In this document: positions 12,567-23,121 of the stretch, piece by piece
Position numbering within the stretch: position 1 is the stretch's first letter
Layout: every line of letters begins with the position of its first letter
From: Puccinia triticina
Lineage: Eukaryota; Basidiomycota; Pucciniomycetes; Pucciniales; Pucciniaceae
Assembly (NCBI RefSeq): GCF_026914185.1
Contig: NC_070562.1
Span: 2,046,001 to 2,110,000 of the forward strand
DNA: 64,000 nucleotides
Direction of reading: 5' to 3'
The notes under the pieces: model-generated
What the model was told of the DNA's origin: nothing
Seen by the model: the letters and a program-made list of their open reading frames with translations, nothing else
Databases searched by the model: none
Translations under genes and position numbers: made by a program

Positions 12567-13203
12567 TAATTATCATTTTGTCTTGCGCGCTGTTGTTGCG
12601 CTCTTTATATTTTCTGTGGCTTTACTTTCTCACATAATGTATCATTTCACTTTTATTTAGCTCTGCGCTCCGCGCTATCATTTAATTAAAGAAGTTCAAT
12701 CTTAGCGCTTGCGCTTCTTGTAGATTATTAACAATAATAATTATTTTTGTAACCCTTTTGGACATTCTAAATGTCTCTAGGGTTGACATGCTGACACCAA
12801 GCACAATCAGGCTTGATCTGATCCCTGTTGGCCAGTTTAAAGCTCCTTGGGTATTCTGATCATCCATCTCTCAATCTTACCACTTCTGTCCAACTTTACT
12901 CATACCACAATTCTAGAAAATGAGTGCCACAGGTTCAGACAACAACATTTTTTTGTTTTATTTGAAATTGCAAAGGCGTGAATATCAATCATACAAAGAT
13001 TTCAGAGACAAGGGAAAGGAGTCAAGGACAGCCAGAGTGTTGGAATTTACCACAGACCAAGTCTCCAGGTCCCATATCCAGTAGTCGTCACCATCCAATA
13101 GATATGAGAGAAGGATCAGACCTTTCTTGTCAAGCTTCTTTTGATTTGCCTGCTGGATTTTATACCAGAACAGGCATCTGAATGCGTGAAGATGCTTGAG
13201 ATT

Positions 13204-13349
13204 GGAGGACTTCCCGCCGATCTGGAAACCCAGATTTTCCCATATTTTGCAGGGAAATCTAGGCAGATCTAGGATTTGGGAAGATTGAGCCCAGATTTCC
13301 CCGCAAAATCTGGAAAAATCTGGGTTCCCAGATTGACGGGAAGTCCTCC
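13204..13349. mobile_element. MITE, TIR GGAGGACTTCCCG, copy 2
   Basis: 146-bp member of the family at 11143. TIRs GGAGGACTTCCCGCCGATCT and its near-complement lie at the ends, with a 3-bp duplication ATT (13201-13203 and 13350-13352). The centre is a second inverted repeat of a CCCAGATTTTCC-like word, so nearly the whole element folds on itself. Confidence 0.88.
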
Positions 13350-13484
13350 ATTGAACCGGGGTAAATTTAGGATGTATGTTGGAGACTTGAAACCAATCAG
13401 CCTGTTGGAGGGGAAAGAATTGAAGGCAAAGAGGGAATGTCATAGTTTATCTTTCCTGAACAATTTAGGTTGGTGAGCGCTGAG

Positions 13485-13742
13485 TGTAAGGGTTTCACCA
13501 AGGCTCCACCCTTACATAAGCTGTGTTGTGATAGAAGCATTGTTATCAATGCTTATACATAGTATTCCCGCTTTATATAGTTTTCATCTCATCTCTTCTC
13601 TTCTCCCTCAAGCTGGTCTTCACCCTTCCCCTCCTTAACTTTCATCGGCCAATCTTAGAAATTACATTCTTTTTTATAGAATTCTGGCCTTTGGCCCTCC
13701 GTCCCACCAATCCTTCCAGTGAGGGTTCACAGAACCCTTACA
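13485..13742. mobile_element. Solo LTR, 258 bp
   Basis: It begins TGTAAGGGTT and ends AACCCTTACA, the inverted end pair of an LTR. A 5-bp duplication CTGAG sits directly outside (13480-13484 and 13743-13747). No internal retroelement sequence is attached, so it is a recombined solo LTR. It sits at the edge of the Copia integrase fragment. Confidence 0.88.
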
Positions 13743-13747
13743 CTGAG

Positions 13748-14231
13748 TTAAGAGGATCTCACAAGATTGCTTATTGTTCTGTTTGTTTGCTCAGCAACAC
13801 CATTCAGCTCAGGCGAGTGAGGAGGCCCCGGCTTGTGTTTGATTCCTGCCTGAGAGAGATAAATGAAGAACTCATTTGACATGTATTCCACACCGTTGTC
13901 AGTCCTCAGCACAATTATTTTGTGGCCTCTGCTTTTTTCAAAGAACACGCAAAGGATCTTAAAAATGGCAAACAAGTCGCTTTTGGATTTCATGGGATAA
14001 ACAGTGAGGAATTTAGAGCAATCATCGACAAACATAATAAAATATTCATAACCCTCTTGTGACAGAGTCTTGTAAGAACCAACATCCAAATGGATTAGTT
14101 GACCTGGAGAGGTGGACCAATAACCAGATCTCAATTTGAATCCCATGAAATCAAAAAGGGAATCCTTTGTCTGTTTTAAGATCTTTTGCGCATTCTTTGA
14201 AAATAGGAGAGACTGTTGAAACTCTCCTTAA
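13748..14231 (-). pseudogene. Ty1/Copia integrase core fragment
   Basis: Minus-strand frame of an rve-type integrase core. The three catalytic acidic residues are visible: D in LIHLDVG, D in LRTDNGVEY and E in NGVAEQTNRT. Spacing and the NG-A-E-x-x-NR-T motif are typical of Copia. The open frame extends upstream of the first Met to about 14231 and stops at 13748-13750, just inside the solo LTR's target duplication. No protease, reverse transcriptase or RNase H is attached, so it is a dead fragment. Confidence 0.85.
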
Positions 14232-14958
14232 CTCGTGACATTTGACAACTACGTGCGCTATCACTCGGCGTTCTCATCCCTGTTCACTCTGCGCTCTCAT
14301 TACTGCGCCACAACATGTGGCGCAATACACCAACTCAATCTCATCAGCTCAAACCTAATCTCTCAGTCTACACCACTCCTGCAAGATCAGATCACAGTTC
14401 TCCCATTGACTGAAAAAACTTTACTCATCCAAAGACACTCAACTCATCCTTTTGTCAATCCGCATTGCACCTCTCCTCAACCAAGATCAAGACATCAAGA
14501 CCCATTCAAGATAACCATCAACAAGTTTCTGTAAAGCTTTAACTCGGACCGTCTGTGTAGCTTTCAACTTGGTGAGAAATGCACCCAGAATTTCCAGAAA
14601 AAATTCCTTGAACATCTCATCTTTGACATACTAACTCCTTTCCATCTCTCATCAGTTTTCCCTTTTCAGATCTTTGCGCACTCACTTCTTATGCTTATAT
14701 AGTTGTCCAAAATCACTTTCTGGGTTTGTTTCTTATTTGTTCTCTTATTTCTGTCTCTCTTCCATTTTGCTTCCCACAACTAATCCTCCATCTTCATCAA
14801 ATTAGCTCAACTCCTCAACTCGTCATCCTTAAAATATTCAGTTGTTCTTCTACAGATTGCCATCTGTCTCAGGGTTTGTTCTTTATTAACTTTTCTATCT
14901 ACCAACTGCTTGTTTCTTTACATGCTTGTTCTTTATAGTTTTTGGTCTTATTTTCACA
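14232..14958. other. Pyrimidine-rich unannotated sequence
   Basis: CT-rich plus strand with several short open frames and no recognisable protein. It lies between two Copia integrase fragments in opposite orientation, so it is probably decayed retroelement or inserted repeat DNA. Confidence 0.4.
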
Positions 14959-15075
14959 GAAATTCAGTCACAGGTTTTTTAGAGACCACAAATTACCTGC
15001 GCTGAGGACTGAAAATGGTGGGGAAGACATGTCAAATGAGTTCTTGATTTATCTCTCTCAGGCAGGAATCAAGCA
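14959..15075 (+). pseudogene. Second Copia integrase fragment (+)
   Basis: The plus-strand reading LRTENGGEDMSNEFLIYLSQ followed by AGIKHT matches the integrase segment of the minus-strand fragment nearby (LRTDNGVEYMSNEFFIYLSQ, then AGIKHK). The match stops exactly where the 28-bp palindromic repeat begins. This is a short truncated copy. Confidence 0.75.
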
Positions 15076-15148
15076 CACTCCTATTACAGAGTGTGCTCTA
15101 GCACACTCCTATTACGGCGTGTGCTTACGGAGTGTGCTCTAGCACACG
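15076..15148. repeat. Small cluster of the self-complementary GAGTGTGC repeat
   Basis: About two and a half irregular units of CACACTCCTATTACAGAGTG type directly abut the Copia fragment. The loop is CTCTA rather than the TTTG of the long arrays, so this is a diverged subfamily. Confidence 0.8.
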
Positions 15149-16000
15149 CCTGCTATGGTCTTACCAGCAGTATGGATTTGGTCAAGGTGATGTAGGTGCC
15201 TTATTTCCATTTCTGGCAAGCTGGTGTTGATGGACTGTTGTTTATCCTCCTTTCCCTCCCCCTCCACCCCAGAAAAAGGCCACCGGAATGCAGGACCTGA
15301 AGAGCCCACTAAACTCAAATGGCAAGGCAATCAATGTGTCCCAACTCCAAGGCTATTGTTGAGAGTCAAGCTCTTGTTCCAACTTAAGCTTTTTCCCCAT
15401 GTAACTCTCCTGCCTTGCGGATGTCACTTGACAGAAACTTTCTTCCTATAGTCTCTCAAACTCCTGCACTTGTCCCTTCTTTTCAAATTGGTAATCTCAA
15501 TTTGCTCACCAGAACCACAGCTCATCTTGACTAACTCAGAAATATTGGTTTCTGCTCAAGATTTCCCATCAGCAAAACTCAACATCTTCAACATATTTAA
15601 GCTTGACAAACTCTCATCTCATTCCTCTCTCTCGGGGAACTTGCTCAATTCATTTTTTTGACCCATCATTCATCAGTCTCAAATCTTTGCATCTTCATCA
15701 TTGCCCTGACTGATTTGTTCCTCCAGAAGACCTCAAAGATATTGGTCTGCAAAACTCATCAAAGCCTCCAGCCTTTTTTGCCACCACCTCAACAACATTT
15801 CCTTGGTTTTATGTTGTGCTCTGTTTCTCTTGCTTTTGTGTGCTCTCATTGACGTTGTTCCCTTTTAGTCTGCTCTTCTTTTTTTCTTCCTCTTATTCAT
15901 CTTTTGTTGTGTTCTTCTCATTGTTGTGTTTGCCTTCAGGTACCTTTTTCTTTTTTGTTTTTCTGTCTGTTTTGTCTGATATATTGCAATTACCTTCAGT
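15149..16000. other. CT-rich spacer, no supported gene
   Basis: Contains a short coding-looking stretch (15260-15350, PEKGHRNAGPEEPTKLKWQG) and otherwise T-rich sequence with no intron-exon model that holds. The origin may be a decayed element gene. Confidence 0.3.
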
Positions 16001-16315
16001 TTGATTCTTAACAGCTATTTCACCCCACCACCATTACCACCAATTCTGCCCCATCCCCAGGCAGAAGGTACAAATGCCAAAGAGGATGAATCCCTGAAGG
16101 ACATCACTCAAGAGATGCAATTTTATTCACTGATATCCCTTTTGATCAACAAGGATTTAATCCCGGAATCTTGCCAGGTTGCAGAGAAAGGAGTCTCCTA
16201 TAACTTGATGGATTATGGGGCCAATAATTCTCTCAAAGAGAAAGAGAACTTGAAGGGGCACCTCAATCTGGTTCTGGCATGTGAGTTCATTGTCTGCTTT
16301 TTTCTATTTCCATGA
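16001..16315 (+). pseudogene. Unrecognised exon-like open frame
   Basis: The frame contains a coding-looking stretch from about 16050 to 16281 (DITQEMQFYSLISLLINKDL, then a Lys/Glu-rich part). GTGAGT at 16282 and a CAG near 16351 could bound a short intron. No domain is recognised, no start is convincing and the surroundings are repeat-rich, so this is likely an exon remnant of an element gene. Confidence 0.2.
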
Positions 16316-17233
16316 ACAACTGACTGAAGTTTTTTTGCCTCATATCACCAGCAAATACCATAAGGTTGAACACACAGGTGGCCACTTTCAGAATTCTGGC
16401 TCATCTTCTCCGCTCACAATCTCTTCTCTTTTTCCATCACTTTTGGTGATGTTAAACCCCCCCTTCTTTTTCTCATTATTTCCATCACATTGTGTGATGT
16501 CTCTCCTCATTCCATCAATAATATTTGATGTATTCCATTACAGTTATGTAATGTCTTGTCCTTCCATATGTTTAGAACTGTTCTACATATGTTACTGTGT
16601 TTCCATCTCTTTGAGATGCTTATTTTGTTTGTTTTTGTCACTTAGGCCCCCTTTGGATCTTGCAAGGGGGCTCTCTAGTTGTGACTACTTGTTTCCGCTC
16701 TCTTGATTTGAAATTCAGTATCAAGTCAGAGCATTTCAACCCTTGACCCACATCTTAAAGCTCCTTGGTCCAATCCAAGCTCCCCTGTGATTGTCCCTCT
16801 CTTTGTCGCACCTTTTTCTTTGAATGAAAATTTAACAGCCACTCACAGGGAGAAGAATGTGTTGCTATTCAACTCAAAGTTATTTTCTGGGAACCACATA
16901 GGTGGTGAGTTACTGCTCCCTTCTCTGGGTGTGGCATGGTGTGGCCTCCAGGGGTTCTCCTTTCACGGCCCACTCCGGATCTTGCTCCATGGTGTGGCAC
17001 GTTTCACCTTTCCAAAGGACCTCCAGCAACCAAGGAAATACTCTTTTGCTCTCTGGGCCCAGGCTACCTCCTTTTCAGCCGTTGGTAGGGTCCAAGCCCA
17101 CCGGTCAGGTGCCAAGGTTGGTGTGATCCTTCTCTTTTTTCTGGGGGTAGTGGGGTTAGCTGCTGACTTCATGGTCATCAGGTTTTAACAACCTGGAGTA
17201 CTGGCTCCCCTTTTACCCAAAATAAGACACCGT

Positions 17234-17495
17234 TGTAAGACTCAAAAGTGGTAATGAAAACCTTTTGCTGAATTTTGAAGGGTATGATGGAGTTGCAAGA
17301 TCTGCCCTTCTGTTATCAGTCAACAAGACCCACCAATCTCAGCTTGGCAAGTTTTATTAAGTGATAGGTCTGGTCTGTTCCAGATAAAATCTGTTTGACT
17401 GGCAACATGTAAGTGTTTTAATTACTTTGTTAGAAGGGTTGAATTCCTTTATTATAAGTGTTGAATTTCTGTTATAAGGGTTTTAGGATTTGAGT
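17234..17495 (+). repeat. Dispersed LTR-like repeat (TGTAAGACTCAAAAGTG)
   Basis: The segment beginning TGTAAGACTCAAAAGTG is repeated in the same orientation at about 60279-60430, sharing CCTTTTGCTGAA, CTGCCCTTCT and AACAAGACCCACCAA blocks. A TGTAA start suggests an LTR edge. Here it is interrupted on its right by the 1.1-kb element at 17496. Confidence 0.55.
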
Positions 17496-18605
17496 CACCA
17501 GGGGAGATATGTTCCCACTCCCCAGGGAGTGCCCTACCATAACTTTTTTCCATAACTGTGCTGGAGGCCTTTGGTAAATAAAAATTGGATAGGTATGAAA
17601 AAGACTGGAAGTCAGCTGTGGAAATCAGCTGGAAATAATCCTGAAATAAACCTGCATAACTTGCCAAGAAATCATCCAGAACTCATCTAGAATTCATCCA
17701 GAACTCATCCAGAATATAGGCCTTTCTTGGCTCTGTGACCAGTGTGTCCTTTTTGTGGAGATGTGAGAGGCCCAGCCTCTGATATTGTCCCCCTCATGTA
17801 CTTGCGTACATCAGGGGGACAATTGGTGTCTCAAGGCAAAGCTTTGACTTTTCATGTGGCCATGAAAGGCCCATCCGGTGATATTTCCACATCAATTTAC
17901 GCGCGTACATCAGGGTGACTATTGGCAAAGTGCAAAAAAGTTCACTTGCATGTGCACATGTGAATTTTGAAAAGCAAAAAAAAGCAAAACTCACCAGATC
18001 ATTTTTGTGAGGAGGCAAGGATATCTGGTCAAACTGGAGTGGTACTGCAGTCCAACTTTGATCACTTACCTCAGAGTTTCACCCCATTGAAAAAGTTATT
18101 CACCATTTTTTTTAGCCAAATTCAAATTAATTCCCGCATTTCCAAGAAAATGGGTTTCACTACTTTTACTGCAACATTATAACCACATTCCAAAATTCTA
18201 AACCCAATAATACCAAGTTGAATTTTACTTTAATTTTGTACATCAGGGCATATGATGTGAATTACAAGAAACCCATTTTTTCAGAGGAATTACATTTTAG
18301 AATGTCAATTTTGCTTTTCTATCCTTCAACATCAGCAAACAGGAGCAATTGATGATTTGGATTTGGGCAAAATATCATTTCATCATATTTTTTCCTCCAG
18401 TTGTACCTAGGAAACAACAGAATTCCACACAACATTGTGTTGAGTCCCAAATCAATTCTGACTGACTTCTGAATCAGTTCTCCATCCACTTTACAATTCA
18501 TTTAGTGATGAGTTACTAATCCACATCAGGCCCACATCCAACCAAAACCCACATAAAATTCAGCTCTGGCACTCCCTGGGGAGTGGGAACATATCTCCCC
18601 TGGTG
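17496..18605. mobile_element. Non-autonomous element with 38-bp perfect TIRs (CACTA-like)
   Basis: 1110 bp. The terminal inverted repeats are identical over 38 bp, begin CACCAGGGGAGATATGTTCC, and are flanked by the 3-bp duplication AGT (17493-17495 and 18606-18608). CAC-type ends with a 3-bp duplication fit the CACTA/EnSpm group. The inside has no transposase; it holds a short palindrome around 17790-17825 (GTCCCCCTCATGTAC with its complement). Confidence 0.82.
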
Positions 18606-19236
18606 AGTGTGGATGAGTGTTGGGTGACTTGTGAGTTCTGGGTGAGGAACTGGGGAGCAGGCCACTGGGGTTGGAGAGAGCTCCTTTTATAGACAAGAGT
18701 GGAGCCCTAGATGGGCTTTTGGCTTAGGGTTTCAGCTAATCTAGACAACAGGGTGAGGGATTTTAGCTGGTGGGAGTAGATACAAATGATGTCATGATCC
18801 CTCAGGGGCGCATGAATGGTGTAAGAATATACAACAGAACATTCTAACGCATGCATAAGGTGACAGTAGACTGCATGAGCTGTCATACAGGGGTAATTAG
18901 TGTATACACAAAGTCTGAGGCTGCAGAAACAGTGTAAATGATGTCATACTATGTATATAAAGGAGTGTATTTAGCTAATATGTAATGAGTGTAGCCTGAC
19001 AGGGAGATCTATATTTGTATCATGTGATATGTATAAGTGTACTATTGTGAAACTTGGGTTGAGGCAGGTGACAGCCGGGTTACTGAGGCTGGCCGCGTGA
19101 TAGGTGTTCATGAGGTGTAACATCCACACTAGAGGGGGCCCAGGGGTCCTTCCAGTGGTGACTAGGGGTGAGATTGGCTGATGAATTCATTTCTGGGGAT
19201 CATTTGGTGGTACCTTGAGGCCTAGTATGAGTAAAT
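18606..19236. other. Flank of the 1.1-kb element, probably LTR-derived
   Basis: AT-rich sequence with TATA-like words (CTTTTATAGACAAG at about 18684 and TATATAAAGGAG near 18955) that look like retroelement promoter remnants. No gene is supported. Confidence 0.35.
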
Positions 19237-19797
19237 ATGTGGCATAGGAAAAAAAAAATATTTCTCCACTTTTCCGTCTACCACACCATGGCAGTTGTAG
19301 TGTTCAATGCGGAGCAGAAGGCCAACTGCCAGCGAAGGCCGGAGTACCATTTCAACAGGCTTGGGCTTAAGCGGACTAACCAGAACTCAGCCAAGCAACA
19401 CAAACAAACTACCCAGAGGCTGAAACGGAGCGGGGAAGAGGCTGTGTCTGTGGTTGGGGCTGGGATCACACTCAAAGCTGAGCCGCTATCAACCGCCACA
19501 ACACCTCCAGAAAAGATGCTCCTGTGGCCACGGCTGTTTGAGACCCCAATTGGCAGGAAAACGAACGGTGACCACTGTGCAAAACTGCTGTCAAACACAG
19601 GACCTTCAACAATTGCCAAACCAAAGGGACAAAGGCCAGCAAAGAAGAATAGAATTCATGGAAAGAAATTGGCCGCCAAGCAGGCGTGGCGGCCTCCCAT
19701 GGTGATTGCGCTTCCCAAGATAGTCTTTGACTTACGTAAGAGTGATAGTCCCTCCGCCCTCTGGCGTCAAGTTGGACTTCTATCCACTGGCTTATAA
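19237..19797 (+). CDS. Hypothetical protein, unrecognised
   Basis: Single open frame of 186 codons, basic (many Lys/Arg), with no domain I recognise. No introns are evident. The opposite strand also carries long open frames (19278-19619 and 19767-19955), so coding strand and reality are uncertain. It may be a remnant of an element gene. Confidence 0.2.
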   Translation: MWHRKKKIFLHFSVYHTMAVVVFNAEQKANCQRRPEYHFNRLGLKRTNQNSAKQHKQTTQRLKRSGEEAVSVVGAGITLKAEPLSTATTPPEKMLLWPRLFETPIGRKTNGDHCAKLLSNTGPSTIAKPKGQRPAKKNRIHGKKLAAKQAWRPPMVIALPKIVFDLRKSDSPSALWRQVGLLSTGL

Positions 19798-20182
19798 GCT
19801 ATAGTGTGAACCTGACCACCACTGGCGGCTAATTCAGCTGCTACAGTGTGTACTAAACCCATCAGCCCCGTGTCACCTAAGAGACCGGCACTGACAAACT
19901 GCATGATTGATCCAGCAAGGGACACCAATTCTTTAGAAACACTGGACCAAAGCATTCATTGCAGCTGGGCCGTAGATAACAAAGTACAACATCATAGCAG
20001 GAAAACATTAAAAATGGAGCCAAAGGAATTAGGGTAAGCTATGGGGATGAGAACACCTAGAGGAGCATTAAAAAAAGAATTTTGATGTGTGTTAGTTTAC
20101 AATAAGTTCCTGTGGAATGGACCTTACCAAGTGATCATTCCTATTTATTGGCAGAATTATTTGGACAGCTTGACTCCTCTGG

Positions 20183-20670
20183 CTAGAAAATACATTCCAG
20201 AGCACATTCAGCTATGTTACTTTTGTGATAAAATATGGGTGAAATAGTGTTGACTGCCTTGGCTGTGGTGTTCCCCCCTTGCTCCTCATTTCCACCAACC
20301 CCAAAGTCTGCTGGGGCAAAAATGTGTATAATGGTCTTGAAAAGAAGACAAAAACATAAGATGAGTATCTGTAAAAGATAATTTTTGTTGGCCAAGGTGG
20401 GTCACTCACAAGGGCAAACACGCAGCGGATTTCAATATACATTTGACAATGGTTTGAATGCTTGTGTGGATTTTGGGGGATGCTGTTTTGACAAAACCTC
20501 TCAATTTGCTCCAGGAAAAATGACTCCAAAATTTCAAATTCCTGTTGGGTGACACCTTTGAAGTATGAAACATTACCTCTAGGGGCTAGCAAGTTCCAGA
20601 CTTCCAATTGATTTGGAATTTGGGGATGCAGACCAGGTGGATTGATGAGATTTGGGTTTTGAGAAGACAT
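20183..20670 (-). CDS. Hypothetical protein, two exons
   Basis: Exon 1 20670-20410, intron 20409-20336 (GTGAGT...CAAG), exon 2 20335-20183 ending TAG. Both exons are multiples of three (261 and 153 nt), giving 137 aa. It starts MSSQNPNLINPPGLHPQIPN and has a conserved-looking hydrophobic core (YFKGVTQQEFEILESFFLEQ). No known domain or signal peptide. Surroundings are repetitive, so it could be a lineage-specific gene or part of an element. Confidence 0.38.
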
Positions 20671-21079
20671 ATTATTTTTGGATGTTGATGAATTGGTAGT
20701 GCAAGCAGATGAGGAGAGCTTGGGAGGTCAACGGGTCTTTTATTTTCAAAACCTCCAGCAAGAAACTGGGGCTTCTTGGTGACCTGTGATAGTAGGTTGG
20801 TCACCTGGTGCTTGCCTGGGTAATCAATCTGGACATATCCAAGACTTGGAGTTTATTTGGTCCACTAAGGGTTTCATAGGATAAGCCTTTGGCTGTTTTA
20901 CATTTTTTCTTAGTTTTGCTATGCAATTAAGATCCGGTCTCCAATCTTGATGAGGAGAGAGAGGGACCATAGTTGTGCAGATACATACAGACGGTCTAGG
21001 AGCAGGATTGGGTTGGCAGATCCGGTATAGTTAGGTTGCGGTTTTGATTACATATGTACATATCTATTGGCCAACACCC
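20671..21079. other. Spacer, nothing recognised
   Basis: Between the hypothetical gene and the MITE at 21087. A short overlapping frame upstream of MSSQN (20586-20804) is out of phase and not supported. Confidence 0.4.
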
Positions 21080-21086
21080 GTATTAC

Positions 21087-21471
21087 CAACGGTGGGCCGC
21101 TACGCTACGCCAAAAAATGAGCTAACAGCGATTACGCGGCCCTTTCCGCAGCATTGAACCACTTAAACTGGTGAGAATATTCTAGGAGCCTCCCTGATAA
21201 AAATGGTCAAGCAGGACCATTGCATCAGGGAGTCAGGACATCCTGGTTACCAGATGCAGAGCCAAAATTCCATTTGGAGGACAGTTCAGCTAACATGGTC
21301 TGTTTTGCAGCATTCAACTGCTTGCCTTGCGTGGATTGAACTATAAGCCTCCCTGAGGGATCAGTCAATTAGGACTGCAAAATTCAGGGAGTTTATAAAA
21401 TCCCGTTGCCAGCTGCGCCACTGTAATTGGCAGTTAGCTGATTTCTAGCGCAGCGTAGCGGCCCACCATTG
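21087..21471. mobile_element. MITE with 7-bp duplication, TIR CAACGGTGGGCCGCTACGCT
   Basis: 385-bp element. Its left end CAACGGTGGGCCGCTACGCT and inverted right end (CAATGGTGGGCCGCTACGCT) match at 19 of 20 positions. The flanks GTATTAC (21080-21086 and 21472-21478) are identical, a 7-bp duplication. It has no coding capacity. The TIR resembles that of the element at 37489 (CAAGGGTG..., then CGCTGCGC), which also shows a 7-bp duplication. hAT-like is the closest class, although hAT usually gives 8 bp. Confidence 0.8.
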
Positions 21472-21472
21472 G

Positions 21473-21565
21473 TATTACAGAGTGTGATTTGGCACACTCT
21501 TATTACAGAGTGTGCTTTGGCACACTCGCACACTCCGTAATAGGAGTGTGCCAAGCCACACCTCA
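21473..21565. repeat. Small cluster of GAGTGTGC palindromic repeat
   Basis: Three irregular units of the GAGTGTGC/GCACACTC repeat, including an inverted junction at 21525-21545. It directly abuts the right end of the MITE at 21087, overlapping its target duplication. Confidence 0.8.
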
Positions 21566-22123
21566 CTATGGGACTTAATTTGGCACTTCTGTATTCTTGT
21601 TTTTGTTGGATGCCTTGTGTGAAAACAATAAAGATTCTTGTATGTCTGCATAGGCTTGTAAGACATAAGGATTACTAGCGGCTGTGTGTATATAAATTGG
21701 CCAGAATCACTTTTGCAACTGGATGGACATGTACATTGCCCTCATCAGTTTGGAATACACATGTATGCTACCCAATGTTTCATCATCTTTACCAACTGAC
21801 CTAAATAGAATTTGTCATCCATCCGAGCTCTCTCAGTGTTTCTCTCCTATCTCTCCTTGAAACACCAAGGATGTGAATTTTTTTTTTAAAAAAAAATCGC
21901 AAAACATAGCTGCACAGAGGAGATAAGCTCTTTGAACAGTTGAGAATTCGATTTTCACAAATCTATAAGGCCTCTCAATTTTTAATTGGCCGGATACCAA
22001 AAAACTCAAGCAAGTTTTTGGAGCCCCATCTTTTACTTGTGCCACTCGCAGTGCAAGAGCGGAATCGGAGCAAAACATTTCCCGCGTGACTTTAGTCCCT
22101 GGACCCAAGGCGCAAGAGTGTGC

Positions 22124-22213
22124 TAACTTAACACAAGCCCCTCTTCGGAGGGCCTGGTACAGCCTGGCTGGCGCGAAGCGCCCCTCGCGAAGCGAGCCTC
22201 CGAAGGAGGGACT
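22124..22213. repeat. GC-rich inverted repeat element (AAGCCCCTCTTCGGAGG)
   Basis: Outer arms CCCCTCTTCGGAGG and CCTCCGAAGGAGGG enclose two further small hairpins (GGCGCGAAGCGCC and CTCGCGAAGCGAG). A related hairpin lies at 23437-23506, so this is a small dispersed family. Confidence 0.7.
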
Positions 22214-22599
22214 TGCGCCGTATACCCCCCTACTCGCCCTACTCTTTTTGGCATTTGGCAGGGCATTATTTTAGAAACACTATCAAATCTGATCCTCTTA
22301 ACCTTTTTTTTTCTTGTTTGGTGTTCCATGACCGTCTGCTTATCCCCTACTACCCTGCCACGTCTCAGTCTCCCACCGACTTTAAAAGTGGTTTTTTTAT
22401 TGTTTTTCAAACCTGAAAGCTGGTTTGAAGCGCTGCTGTGGCCGGATTTTGGTTTTACATATATTCTCCATCCTTCCAATACATACCTGAGATACAGAGC
22501 ACGTGACCTCCACGATCTTCTCACCCAATCTGGGCGAATAAGATAGTCTCAAACTTCGGGTCTTAAAACGTACAGGCCATTTGCATCACTCCTGGTCTC

Positions 22600-22645
22600 G
22601 GAGCACCGGGTGTGTTCATGAGCCTACACACACACCCGGTGCTTT
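22600..22645. repeat. Perfect 14-bp hairpin AGCACCGGGTGTGT
   Basis: AGCACCGGGTGTGT and ACACACCCGGTGCT are exact complements separated by about 15 bp. It sits at the broken 3' end of the helicase fragment. Confidence 0.8.
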
Positions 22646-23121
22646 CCTATCGCATCCACCTGGCTACGGCCTTTAAGTTTGCATACAGCATACTGCACCG
22701 GCAGCGGGATAGCATCAACTAATATAATTACCTGATCATCCCCAAGGGAATCCAGCGGATTCAACACAAGGACAATGACTTGACTTGAAAACAGCTTAAA
22801 ATACATCTCCGAGATCCTGGTCTTCCCAAACCCGGTGCCAGCTCGAACAAAACAGTTCTCCCCGCGAGCAAGAGCAGACACAGTTTGTACCTGTAGAGGC
22901 TTGGGTTCATCATGATAAAATTCCTTTGACGCCGAGCTGATGTAGCTAGATAGTAGTTCATCGCTGAGGCCTGTAATCCTTTTCGGTAGTGAGACGGCTA
23001 TTTTTTTAACGGAAGTGATGTCGTGGTCGTTTTCCATGGCGATTTGGCCAAGATCTGCGTTCAATAAGTTGGATGAAGCTTTTGTTAAACTTCTGGGGAA
23101 CTGGATGACACAAACAGACAT
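22644..23121 (-). pseudogene. DEAD/RecQ-like helicase N-terminal fragment
   Basis: 165-codon minus-strand frame. It has a Q-motif-like PLQVQTVSALARGENCFVRA and a Walker A motif AGTGFGKT, then an ILVLNPLDSL-type motif Ia region (here VIVLVLNPLDSLGDDQV). No DEAH box, helicase C domain or later motifs follow. The frame runs into the hairpin at 22600-22645 and stops, so the gene is truncated there. RecQ-like helicases of this type are often repeated or element-borne in fungal genomes. I infer a decayed copy. Confidence 0.65.

Noticed and set aside
12682..13443. Minus frames 12682-12867 and 12985-13443, and a small plus frame starting at 12920
   Set aside because: The larger minus frame crosses a MITE (13204-13349). 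None shows a domain or splice pattern.
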